This document shows, piece by piece, positions 26,862 to 33,764 of a DNA stretch of 64,000 bases. Position 1 is the stretch's first letter. The number at the start of each line of letters is the position of its first letter. The notes below the pieces were generated by a model. The model saw only the letters and a list, made by a program, of their open reading frames with translations, was not told where the DNA came from and made no database searches. The translations under genes were made by a program, and so were the position numbers. This stretch comes from Bacillota bacterium (lineage in GTDB: Bacteria; Bacillota; Clostridia; Oscillospirales; Acutalibacteraceae). The stretch covers positions 62,001 through 126,000 of the forward strand of contig JAEWDK010000006.1 in NCBI GenBank assembly GCA_023390175.1, written 5' to 3'.

Positions 26862-28448
26862 ATGACATTTAATTCGCTGAATTTTTTTATTTTTTTCCCG
26901 ATAGTCGCGATTTTGTATTATGTGATTCCAAAGAAATACCAATGGATATTTCTCCTGACCGCAAGCTATTTCTTTTACCTTTTTGCCAATTACAAATTTG
27001 CGTTTTTTTTGATTAGCACAACAGCTACAACTTTTTATGCGGCAAACGGCATTGGAAAAATAAATAACAATCAAAAAGCCACGCTTGTTGAAAATAAAGA
27101 GGTTTACTCAAAAGAGCAGATAAAAGATCTGAAAGCAATTTGCAAAAAGCAAAAAAAACAAATTGTGGCGGCTGTTTTGCTCGTGAATTTCGGCATACTT
27201 GCTTTTTTGAAATATTTTAATTTTTTATCTAAAAGCATGAATGACCTGTTTGGCTTTTTCCATGCCTCCGCTTCAATGCCGACTTTGAAATTGCTTTTAC
27301 CCCTTGGCATTTCTTTTTATACTTTTCAGGCAATGGGCTATTTGATTGACGTTTACCGCGGCAAGTATGAACCGGAAAAAAACCTTGCTAAGCTGGCTCT
27401 CTTCTTGTCCTTTTTTCCGCAGATTATGGAAGGCCCAATCGGCCGATACAACGATTTAGCCAAACAGCTTTATCAAGAGCATGAATTTGATTATAACAAT
27501 GCAAAATTCGGTTTGCAGCTCATGCTGTGGGGCTATTTTAAAAAGGTGGTAATTGCCGACCGGGCGGGTATTTTAGTGAATACTGTTTACGGCAATTATC
27601 CAAATTACAGCGGAACGCAAATTGCGCTGACTGCCGTTGTATATGCGGTACAAATTTACGCTGATTTCTCAGGTTATATTGACATTGCAACAGGCGCGGC
27701 CCAGTTTTTCGGAGTTAGGCTTGCGCAAAATTTCAACAGGCCTTATTTTTCAAAATCAGTTTCTGAATTTTGGCGCAGATGGCATATTACACTCGGCTCA
27801 TGGTTTAAAGATTATTTGTTTTATCCCTTGTCACTGTCCAAAGCCGGAGTAAAACTCGGCAAATTCGGCAGAAAGCATTTCAGCGCCGCGTTTGCAAGGA
27901 ACACAACCGCTTATTTCGGACTGGCTGTCGTGTGGCTCACAACCGGGTTATGGCATGGTTCCGACTGGCATTATGTGCTGTACGGTGTTTATTACGGTGC
28001 TTTGATTATGCTGAGCATGCAATGTAAGCCCGTGTTTCAAAAGATTAACAATAAACTCAAAATTCAAACAGAACGTTTTGGCTGGAAGCTGTTTCAGGTA
28101 GTACGAACCTTTGCCATTGTTTGCCTGGGCTTCATTTTGTTTCGGGCGGAGAATTTGAATGTGGCGTTTTCCATGATGAAGTCGATGCTTTTCATGAGCA
28201 AACCGGCAGTTTACACTTCTTTGCTGAACGGCGACTTCACAAAAACCGATGCTGTATTTTTGGTTTTGACGACCGGTATTTTGTTTGCCGTCAGCTGGAT
28301 GCAAAGGAAGAAAAAATTGCGCGAAACGCTGTCAAACAAAAATGTTGTTTTACGTTGGGCAGTGTACTGCGCTGCCACGCTTTCCGTTATATTTCTGGGT
28401 GTGTTGGCCAGCAATGACCCAAGCCAGTTTATTTATTTCCAGTTCTAG
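26862..28448 (+). CDS. MBOAT O-acyltransferase (DltB/AlgI-like)
   Basis: A 528-residue membrane-bound O-acyltransferase with about 11 hydrophobic segments. YFSKSVSEFWRRWHITLG and the catalytic-site segment GLWHGSDWHYVLYG (His ~365) are signatures. At 528 residues it is longer than DltB (~400) and nearer AlgI/PatA proteins. Residues ~85-110 form a charged Lys-rich cytoplasmic loop. It would move the carrier-bound group across the membrane onto a cell-surface polymer, with the downstream DltD-like protein. Confidence 0.88.
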   Translation: MTFNSLNFFIFFPIVAILYYVIPKKYQWIFLLTASYFFYLFANYKFAFFLISTTATTFYAANGIGKINNNQKATLVENKEVYSKEQIKDLKAICKKQKKQIVAAVLLVNFGILAFLKYFNFLSKSMNDLFGFFHASASMPTLKLLLPLGISFYTFQAMGYLIDVYRGKYEPEKNLAKLALFLSFFPQIMEGPIGRYNDLAKQLYQEHEFDYNNAKFGLQLMLWGYFKKVVIADRAGILVNTVYGNYPNYSGTQIALTAVVYAVQIYADFSGYIDIATGAAQFFGVRLAQNFNRPYFSKSVSEFWRRWHITLGSWFKDYLFYPLSLSKAGVKLGKFGRKHFSAAFARNTTAYFGLAVVWLTTGLWHGSDWHYVLYGVYYGALIMLSMQCKPVFQKINNKLKIQTERFGWKLFQVVRTFAIVCLGFILFRAENLNVAFSMMKSMLFMSKPAVYTSLLNGDFTKTDAVFLVLTTGILFAVSWMQRKKKLRETLSNKNVVLRWAVYCAATLSVIFLGVLASNDPSQFIYFQF

Positions 28449-28466
28449 GTTTTAGGAGAAGCTTCT

Positions 28467-29492
28467 ATGAAAAAATTTATTGCGAAAAGCTTGCTGTTCT
28501 GCCTGACCATGTTGGTGCTTCTGGGCGGTATTACTGCATTTGTTTTGTTTGGTATTCCGGCGCAGTTTGGCATGTCCTATCAGCATGCCCTAAGCCTTCA
28601 ATATGACGCGATGCGAAAAATCCCTTCTAAAAAAATTGTTATTATGGGCGATTCCTCTGTTCCATTCAGCCTGAATACCTCTTTAATGACAAAAATGCTT
28701 AAAATGCCGGTTCAAACGCTGGGAATTCATTCCGGAACCGGTCTTGAGTATATTTTGGCACTTTCACAAAGCAGTGTGCACAAGGGCGACATTATGGTGT
28801 TGGAATTGGTGCCTTCGAACGATGATTCCTGTTCCCCGAGTATTGTTCTTACCGCAATTGAAAATAATTTTTCAATGTATCAGGCCTTTACTGAAAAAGA
28901 CTGGAAAAAAGTAATTGCATACTATCCGTCTTACTTAATTAAGAAAGTAAAATATTTTTTCCAAATTCAAGACCAGCAGAGTCCCGCCTATTCAGAAAAA
29001 TCCTTTAACCAAGACGGAAATTATGACTACTATTTGGGGAAATGTATCCTCCCGAAAAAGCTTACTTCCAGTGAAGAAACCGAATTCAGTAAACGAGATT
29101 ATAACAATGAATTCGTTTCTTATTTAAACAAATACGATGCGTTCTGCAAACAAAAGGGCGCTACGTTTTTAATTACCTTCCCGCCTTTTCTTAATGAGTC
29201 GCTGGTGTCCCCGCAAAGCAATATTAACGATTTGCAGAATTATCTGTCCCACAGGCTTCATGCCCCCATCATAACAAAGATCAGTGATCGGGAGCTGCCG
29301 CGGCTTTATATTTACAACAATGTCAGTCATTGCAATACCGCGGGTGCCAACAAGGTGACGACAGACCTGGCACATGATATACAAAGATATATGAACCGAA
29401 AAAATCCGGCGGGTGCGCGAACAGTTCCGGCGAAGCGTACGCACCGTGTAGTCAAGCTGGCTCCGGTAAACAGTAAACAAAGAAAAGTATGA
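28467..29492 (+). CDS. DltD-like membrane-anchored SGNH protein
   Basis: A 341-residue protein with one N-terminal membrane helix (~8-30) and an extracytoplasmic SGNH-like domain. VIMGDSSVPFSL (~58-69) carries the nucleophile region, and NNVSHCNTAGANK (~286-298) provides the His block. DltD acts with DltB in the last transfer step of teichoic acid D-alanylation. The C-terminus is basic (KNPAGARTVPAKRTHRVVK). TAGGAGAAGC precedes the ATG. The gene ends 24 bp before the att arm, so the cassette fills the element to its edge. Confidence 0.78.
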   Translation: MKKFIAKSLLFCLTMLVLLGGITAFVLFGIPAQFGMSYQHALSLQYDAMRKIPSKKIVIMGDSSVPFSLNTSLMTKMLKMPVQTLGIHSGTGLEYILALSQSSVHKGDIMVLELVPSNDDSCSPSIVLTAIENNFSMYQAFTEKDWKKVIAYYPSYLIKKVKYFFQIQDQQSPAYSEKSFNQDGNYDYYLGKCILPKKLTSSEETEFSKRDYNNEFVSYLNKYDAFCKQKGATFLITFPPFLNESLVSPQSNINDLQNYLSHRLHAPIITKISDRELPRLYIYNNVSHCNTAGANKVTTDLAHDIQRYMNRKNPAGARTVPAKRTHRVVKLAPVNSKQRKV

Positions 29493-29515
29493 AAAAGGCG
29501 GAAACCGTTTGCTCG

Positions 29516-29542
29516 GATGTGCAATATCGATACAGATATCCC
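29516..29542. other. attachment site half at the middle cotJC junction
   Basis: The arm GATGTGCAATATCGATAC (29516-29533) is followed by the core CCC (29540-29542). It is the inverted partner of 22761-22778 (17 of 18 match). Confidence 0.8.
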
Positions 29543-29641
29543 GATATCTGTCAAAATTGCTTTCAGCTCAGGGTATGGCATTGTGTAGCGTTGGCTCAAA
29601 TAGCGCAGGGAAGCTCCGATTTCTCCATCCGGCCCACCGTA
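29540..29641 (-). pseudogene. cotJC: middle fragment of split cotJC (34 codons)
   Basis: It encodes YGGPDGEIGASLRYLSQR then YTMPYPELKAILTDIG, the conserved second helix region of CotJC. On its 3' side the frame runs into the 6.8-kb element at GGG. On its 5' side it abuts the stop codon of the prophage integrase (TAA at 29660-29662, same frame), so the ~29 N-terminal residues (typically starting MW.YEKKLQYPV) are absent. They are expected at the far end of the prophage, beyond the window. Not expressible as it stands. Confidence 0.88.
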
Positions 29642-29659
29642 TCCCAATTTGTTACAGTT

Positions 29660-31093
29660 TTAAAGGTAATAAAAAATTTGTACCTGACTATTAGCTTTGT
29701 CAAATACAATTTTATCAACAAAGGTGCGCAGCAGCTTGTTTTTTTCCTCGGGGCTCATGCTGGAATCCCGCAGCTTTTTCACAGCATTTTTATGAGCAGA
29801 ACGGAACTTTTTGACGAGCTCATCCTTTTGCGCTGGTTTTACTACCGGCTTCTCGGACTCCAGCTGACTGATTCTGTCAGTAATTTTCATTTTGTTGGTT
29901 CTGTACTCTTCGAGTGAGTCAATGCCGTTTTCATAAGCTTCTTTCACCCGAATCAGCTTCTGCTTCTCCCGAATGATTTGCTTTTCGATTACTTCGGATG
30001 CGTACTCAGCTTTCGGAGCTGCCTTTTGTATCAGATGGATGTCACCAAATTTTAGATTGAGTTCCATGCTGGTCAAAACCATCGCTTCCAGCTTATTAAT
30101 TGTGATACCGTGGGAAACATTGCATTTACCGTGTGCATACGCTTGGCATTGCATGGACGTGTCTGCAACCTTGGTTAACGTGCCACCGCAGTTGCTGCAC
30201 TTCACCAATCCCTGCAGCATAAATCCGGTTGGCTTTTTCTGCCCGCCAAACTTTCCATACATCAATTTATTTTGAGCTAAGCGACCCTGGGCTCGCTGCC
30301 AGGTGTCATCGTCAATCAGATGCTCATGGCTGCCGTCAATAATTACAATATTCGGATCATCGTAATTGCGGCGGGTTTTCCCGATTGGATTCCATCGAAT
30401 TTTCCCAATGTACACAGGATTGCGTAGGATATATTCCACTGTGCGGTTTTCCCAAAGGCCGCCGCGCTTCGTCCGAATTCCCATAGTGTTGAATTTGGCA
30501 GCGATGGGGCGGTACCCCATGCCGCCGATAAAGTCCTCGAACATCATCTTTACCAATGGGGCGGTGTCCGGATCGATGTAATACTGTTTGTCTCGAATCA
30601 GGTACCCAAAGGCAGGTGCAGTCACCGGCTCCCCACGGGAAACTTTTTCGTTCATGCCGCGGCGCACTTCCTCTGCGAGATTGATACTGTAATACTCGTC
30701 CATAGCCTCGATCATTGCTTCAACGATGATCGACATCTTATCGTCGCCCAGCTGCTCCGTGACGGATACGACATCGATGTTGCACTGCTTACGCAGCATG
30801 GACTTATAGACAATGCTGTCCTGCCGGTTGCGCGCGAAGCGGCTGAACTTCCAAACAATAATAACGTCAAACGGCTTCGGGTGTTTCTTCGCGGTGCCGA
30901 TCATGCGCATGAATTCCGGCCGCTTTTCCGCTTTCTTCCCGCTGATGCCTTCGTCCTCGCGGAAAATAAACTCTTCAGGAAGAATCATTTCATTATGTTT
31001 GGCAAACTCGCGTATTTTTTCAAGTTGGCTATCCGGGCTGTATTCCAGCTGATCATCAGTTGAAACGCGGATATAAGCTGCAGCTATTTTCAT
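29660..31093 (-). CDS. int: large serine recombinase, prophage integrase
   Basis: A 477-residue large serine recombinase, unlike the other one in detail. It has catalytic Ser11 (AAAYIRVSTDD), EDEGISGKK and FSRFARNR in the resolvase domain, a Recombinase domain (GMGYRPIAAKFNTMGI), a zinc ribbon (CSNCGGTL ... CQAYAHGKC), and a C-terminal coiled coil with a DxxELVKKF segment. Its stop lies 19 bp from the cotJC fragment, so part of the attachment-site arm must overlap the end of the gene. The ATG follows AAGGAGG. It is the first gene of the prophage. Confidence 0.93.
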   Translation of the reverse strand: MKIAAAYIRVSTDDQLEYSPDSQLEKIREFAKHNEMILPEEFIFREDEGISGKKAEKRPEFMRMIGTAKKHPKPFDVIIVWKFSRFARNRQDSIVYKSMLRKQCNIDVVSVTEQLGDDKMSIIVEAMIEAMDEYYSINLAEEVRRGMNEKVSRGEPVTAPAFGYLIRDKQYYIDPDTAPLVKMMFEDFIGGMGYRPIAAKFNTMGIRTKRGGLWENRTVEYILRNPVYIGKIRWNPIGKTRRNYDDPNIVIIDGSHEHLIDDDTWQRAQGRLAQNKLMYGKFGGQKKPTGFMLQGLVKCSNCGGTLTKVADTSMQCQAYAHGKCNVSHGITINKLEAMVLTSMELNLKFGDIHLIQKAAPKAEYASEVIEKQIIREKQKLIRVKEAYENGIDSLEEYRTNKMKITDRISQLESEKPVVKPAQKDELVKKFRSAHKNAVKKLRDSSMSPEEKNKLLRTFVDKIVFDKANSQVQIFYYL

Positions 31094-31118
31094 TTTGATT
31101 CCTCCTTGTGAAAGTTAT

Positions 31119-31142
31119 CCCCACGCCGATTAAGACGTGGGG
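31119..31142 (-). terminator. hairpin downstream of the HsdR-N gene
   Basis: A 7-bp stem CCCCACG/CGTGGGG with a 10-nt loop lies in front of the integrase gene. The tail ATAACTTT is a weak T-run, so it may attenuate rather than terminate. Confidence 0.45.
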
Positions 31143-31152
31143 AAAATTAAGG

Positions 31153-32229
31153 TCAAAAATATCTTTTAACTACTTCAATTAGTTTATCCTGATACTTATC
31201 AATCTCATAAACATTTTCAATGGGGTAGCGAACTTCTTTTTTGTTTTCATCAGGGATGATTAGAATTTTGTGTCCGGCAGTTAGAATAAATCTGCAAATC
31301 CATTTTGTTACTTTGCCCTGGTATAGTATGGATATGTAATTTATAGTGTCCTTATACGAAAGGTCATCAATGGATACCATGTCCTTTAGAAGCATTTTAA
31401 CGATGAAATAAGCTTCCAATTCTTCAGGTGTAGTCACAATTCTATTTTCTGGCTCGGCGGGCTGAGGTTCTTCAAGTGGTGCAACTGGATTGTTTTCAGC
31501 ATCAGGTTGCACGTCAGAGTTCACTTCAAGTGCCGATTTGATTTTATCGCTCATCAACTCATTGATATATCCGTTTAAAGACTTTTTCAAAATAGGCCGA
31601 AATTTCTCCATAACAGACTGTGTTTTTACACCGGAATAAACGGATGTAAGAAACAGCTTTAAAAAGTCGTCGGATGGGTTTTGAAGCTCATTTGCAAATA
31701 CGGTTCTAAATTGATGAGAATATTTTAATTCGGAAGCAGTATTGAAAATATCGCTGACATCAAAGGTGGATTTATGGAATTTTTTCAGTTCAGTGACTTG
31801 ACCATCCTTAATGTCGAGAATGTTAATTTCGAGGAACGGAGATTCATCCATCTTATTTGGTTCTTCGAGGTCTGTGTAAAAGCGATATATTTGACCATTA
31901 GTCAAAATAGCAAACTTAGCCTTCGTAGTTCCAAAATACCTGAAAAGCTGAGAATCATGCTTATCAAGTTTTTCGCCAATCCATTTGCACTCGATCAGGA
32001 TGACCGGTGCGCCATCTGACATAATCGCATAATCAACTTTCTCGCCTTTTTTGATACCAACGTCTGCAGTAAACTCGGGGACAAATTCATCTGGATTGAA
32101 AACATCATAGCCGAGCATGGAGAAAAACGGCATAATGATAGAGGTTTTTGTAGCCTCTTCGGTTTGAATGGAATCCTTAAGTCCCTCCACGCGCTTAGCA
32201 AACTGTTTGACCTGATCAATGAAATCCAT
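31153..32229 (-). CDS. HsdR N-terminal-type nuclease domain protein
   Basis: A 358-residue protein. Residues ~20-150 match the type I restriction enzyme HsdR N-terminal nuclease domain: SIIMPFFSMLGYDVFNP, then KVDYAI and VILIECKW, which supply the D...ExK catalytic core. No helicase domain or hsdM/hsdS gene is present. The C-terminal half includes an acidic-proline linker (NPVAPLEEPQPAEPENR) and an unrecognised domain. Such stand-alone proteins are common near prophage integrases, and a role in superinfection exclusion is plausible but unproven. GAGGGGTG before the ATG at 32229 sets the start. Confidence 0.78.
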   Translation of the reverse strand: MDFIDQVKQFAKRVEGLKDSIQTEEATKTSIIMPFFSMLGYDVFNPDEFVPEFTADVGIKKGEKVDYAIMSDGAPVILIECKWIGEKLDKHDSQLFRYFGTTKAKFAILTNGQIYRFYTDLEEPNKMDESPFLEINILDIKDGQVTELKKFHKSTFDVSDIFNTASELKYSHQFRTVFANELQNPSDDFLKLFLTSVYSGVKTQSVMEKFRPILKKSLNGYINELMSDKIKSALEVNSDVQPDAENNPVAPLEEPQPAEPENRIVTTPEELEAYFIVKMLLKDMVSIDDLSYKDTINYISILYQGKVTKWICRFILTAGHKILIIPDENKKEVRYPIENVYEIDKYQDKLIEVVKRYF

Positions 32230-32255
32230 TTTAACACCCCTCAATAAATTATTTA

Positions 32256-32283
32256 TTGACATAATTAGCCAATATTATATAAT
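32256..32283 (+). promoter_or_regulatory. sigma-A promoter of a short RNA
   Basis: TTGACA, 16 bp, TATAAT on the plus strand. It lies divergent to the HsdR-N gene and is followed after ~40 bp by a terminator. Confidence 0.7.
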
Positions 32284-32289
32284 ATTCTT

Positions 32290-32356
32290 GAGGAGCACTT
32301 ACTCAGGGCTCTTTTTCCCAGGCCGCCCACTATTCGCAGTAGTGGCGGTCTTTTTT
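32290..32356 (+). ncRNA. candidate ~67-nt small RNA
   Basis: It runs from the promoter at 32256 to a bulged 11-bp terminator stem (32321-32350) and six Ts. No frame fits in it. It ends exactly at the stop codon of the convergent 61-residue membrane protein gene, the layout of some type I toxin-antitoxin pairs such as txpA/RatA. The overlap with that mRNA depends on where the mRNA ends. Confidence 0.55.
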
Positions 32357-32357
32357 A
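32321..32357 (+). terminator. terminator of the short RNA
   Basis: GGCCGCCCACTA pairs with TAGTGGCGGTC (one bulged C), followed by TTTTTT. Confidence 0.8.
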
Positions 32358-32540
32358 TTCTTTAATTATCTTTTTATGTGAAAGATAAGCATTTAAAAAT
32401 GATGCAATTATTGCAATAGCGGAAAAAATATAAAGCAGGGGCGACTTTTGACCCTCTAATATATTAATGACAAATGCTGATAAAAAACAAATTCCAATAC
32501 AAAACCATAATGTTCTTTGGCTTTTATAATTTTTCAACAC
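32355..32540 (-). CDS. small membrane protein, 61 aa
   Basis: Two hydrophobic helices (WFCIGICFLSAFVINIL and LLYIFSAIAIIASFLNAYL) and a basic C-terminus (SHKKIIKE). It starts with GTG behind AAGGGGG. No family recognised. It lies between the short RNA and the lysogeny region and could be a lysogenically expressed membrane protein or a toxin of a type I pair. A LexA box lies ~85 bp upstream. Confidence 0.6.
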   Translation of the reverse strand: MLKNYKSQRTLWFCIGICFLSAFVINILEGQKSPLLYIFSAIAIIASFLNAYLSHKKIIKE

Positions 32541-32623
32541 GGGTTCCCCCTTCGTGCTTCAAAGAAAATAATTTTAGCTATTGCGTATTTTGTCACGTTA
32601 GTGTAATATTGGAATATCGCTAC

Positions 32624-32637
32624 CGAACGAGTGTTCG
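32624..32637. promoter_or_regulatory. LexA (SOS) box
   Basis: CGAACGAGTGTTCG fits the Gram-positive LexA consensus CGAACRNRYGTTYG at every position. On the plus strand a TATAGT at 32640-32645 follows directly. On the minus strand it precedes the small membrane protein gene. It lies at the 3' side of the repressor gene. Confidence 0.75.
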
Positions 32638-32680
32638 ATTATAGTTTGCGGAAAATTGCGGATATTGCGAAGGTGAATGA

Positions 32681-32836
32681 ATGAATGATGTGAAAGCAGA
32701 TCTCACATTGGAATCAAGAAAGGGTTTGGAGTTCATTGCGTTTTGTCTTGAGCGGATAGATAAAGATCAATCAGTTCAGACAATTTGGCACGATTGGCAG
32801 GAGAAAGCCGATCAATTCGATCAAGCAGGTCAATAG
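32681..32836 (+). CDS. small ORF (51 aa) downstream of the LexA box, antisense to repressor end
   Basis: ATG AAT GAT GTG ... TAG encodes 51 residues beginning MNDVKADLTLESRKGLEF, with GAAGGTGA ~5 bp upstream. It overlaps the last ~100 bp of the minus-strand repressor gene. The LexA box lies ~45 bp upstream, so it could be DNA-damage induced. In phage 186 a LexA-controlled gene (tum) encodes an antirepressor, so an analogous role is possible but there is no sequence similarity to cite. It may also be a chance frame in an antisense RNA. Confidence 0.45.
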   Translation: MNDVKADLTLESRKGLEFIAFCLERIDKDQSVQTIWHDWQEKADQFDQAGQ

Positions 32837-33077
32837 CATCTTTTGAATAGCTCTTTGCTTCGGCAGAGGGCTTGCTTTTTTGGTCATTGCCTAAAATGTA
32901 ATCGACTGAAACGGAAAAATATCTTGCAAGCTCATTTAGTATGTCTATCGTCGGAAGCATCTCTCCTGTTTCCCACCGAGATACTGTCGCTTGCGTAACA
33001 TGAAGGTCATCAGCCAGCTTTGCCTGGCTGATCTTTTTTTGTTTTCTAAGCTCTTTTAGCTCATCCAAGTTCTTCAC
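32733..33077 (-). CDS. phage CI-like repressor (XRE family)
   Basis: A 114-residue protein with an N-terminal helix-turn-helix (residues ~8-62: LRKQKKISQAKLADDLHVTQ, TVSRWETGEMLP, LARYFSVSVDYILG) and a helical C-terminus (~80-110) without the LexA-like autoprotease domain. It therefore cannot be cleaved by RecA and needs another induction route, such as the LexA-linked locus at its 3' end. It diverges from the Cro-like gene across a shared operator region. Confidence 0.85.
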   Translation of the reverse strand: MKNLDELKELRKQKKISQAKLADDLHVTQATVSRWETGEMLPTIDILNELARYFSVSVDYILGNDQKSKPSAEAKSYSKDAIDLLDRIDRLSPANRAKLSELIDLYLSAQDKTQ

Positions 33078-33109
33078 ATCCTTCGCCTAATTATATAACT
33101 AGAGCGTAT

Positions 33110-33144
33110 ATTAAGTAAATTAAAAACATTGAAATATACTTAAT
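33110..33144. promoter_or_regulatory. operator inverted repeat
   Basis: ATTAAGTA (33110-33117) and TACTTAAT (33137-33144) are exact inverted octamers between the repressor and Cro-like genes. They are likely repressor half-sites and lie upstream of the repressor's probable -10 (TATATAAT, minus strand, ~33090). Confidence 0.55.
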
Positions 33145-33158
33145 TTGCATAAAATCTA

Positions 33159-33205
33159 TTGACAACTCTATTCGTGTAACGTATTATATACGTACAACGT
33201 ATTAT
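33159..33205 (+). promoter_or_regulatory. early promoter PR with overlapping operator repeats
   Basis: TTGACA (33159), 17 bp, TATTAT (33182) is a strong promoter for the early genes. AACGTATTAT occurs twice (33178 and 33196), the first copy over the -10 box and part of a 15-bp palindrome ACGTAT-TAT-ATACGT. This suits repressor binding. Confidence 0.7.
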
Positions 33206-33223
33206 TACTTGGGAGGTGAGACC

Positions 33224-33418
33224 TTGAATGGAATCAAATTTCTGAGGGAGAGGGCTAGCTTAACGCAATTGGAATTAGCAACTGTACTAAATGTGAAGCA
33301 GGCTTCTGTTTCTAGGTGGGAAAACGGCGATAGTATGCCGAGCGCCGATAAACTTCCCGAGTTAGCGAAGGCGCTTGGTTGCAGCATAGATGATCTTTAT
33401 GACAGTAAGACCGCATAG
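33224..33418 (+). CDS. Cro-like XRE regulator
   Basis: A 64-residue single helix-turn-helix protein (MNGIKFLRERASLTQLEL, SVSRWENGDSMPSADKLPEL, GCSIDDLYDSK). The frame opens at a TTG (33209), but GGGAGGTGAGACC sits directly before the TTG at 33224, which is taken as the start. As the first gene under PR it is placed like Cro. Confidence 0.8.
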   Translation: MNGIKFLRERASLTQLELATVLNVKQASVSRWENGDSMPSADKLPELAKALGCSIDDLYDSKTA

Positions 33419-33460
33419 GACAATCCGAACCCTTAATAAATATAGAGTGAGGTGATTATC

Positions 33461-33715
33461 TTGGCAGCCAAGAAGCCGTTTACCTTTACTGCAATCAGCT
33501 ACATTGTGAATAAGTCCGGCGACGGATCTGTGCGCTGCCGGGAAGAGATTGTGTTTGAACAGATTCCATCCCCAAAGGGTACATACAAATTCAAGCCAAT
33601 TAAGCGGACGGTTTTCATGCCGGAAGCGGAACAGCTGGAATATGATAAAAAAATGATGAAGCATGCCGGAGAGGTCATGTCCGATTATCTCTTAGGCGAT
33701 ACGGACACGGCGTAG
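33461..33715 (+). CDS. hypothetical early phage protein
   Basis: An 84-residue protein with a beta-rich N-terminus (FTFTAISYIVNKSGDGSVRC, VFEQIPSPKGTYKF) and a helical end. No family recognised. GAGGTGATTATC precedes the TTG at 33461, while the GTG at 33452 overlaps the ribosome site. Early operon. Confidence 0.65.
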   Translation: MAAKKPFTFTAISYIVNKSGDGSVRCREEIVFEQIPSPKGTYKFKPIKRTVFMPEAEQLEYDKKMMKHAGEVMSDYLLGDTDTA

Positions 33716-33764
33716 TGCGAAATAATCTAAATTAATAATAGCATATGGAGGTGGATTTGCAATT

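Larger units (their letters stand above)
22751..29542. mobile_element. 6.8-kb serine-recombinase element inside cotJC
   Basis: The element lies between two cotJC fragments that share GGG (CCC on the plus strand at 22751-22753 and 29540-29542). Removing it gives ATCGGGACAGAAGAA, coding I-G-T-E-E, a perfect frame. Just inside each end is an 18-bp arm, GATGTGCAATAxCGATAC, inverted with one mismatch, as expected for the two halves of a serine-integrase attP. Cargo: a recombinase next to one end, a small protein, and a four-gene D-alanylation-like cassette. The arrangement parallels the skin element in sigK. Excision during sporulation is inferred, not shown. Confidence 0.85.

Noticed and set aside
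29489..29917. Plus-strand frame of 142 codons across the prophage boundary
   Set aside because: It reads antisense through the cotJC fragment and the integrase C-terminus, both clearly coded on the minus strand.
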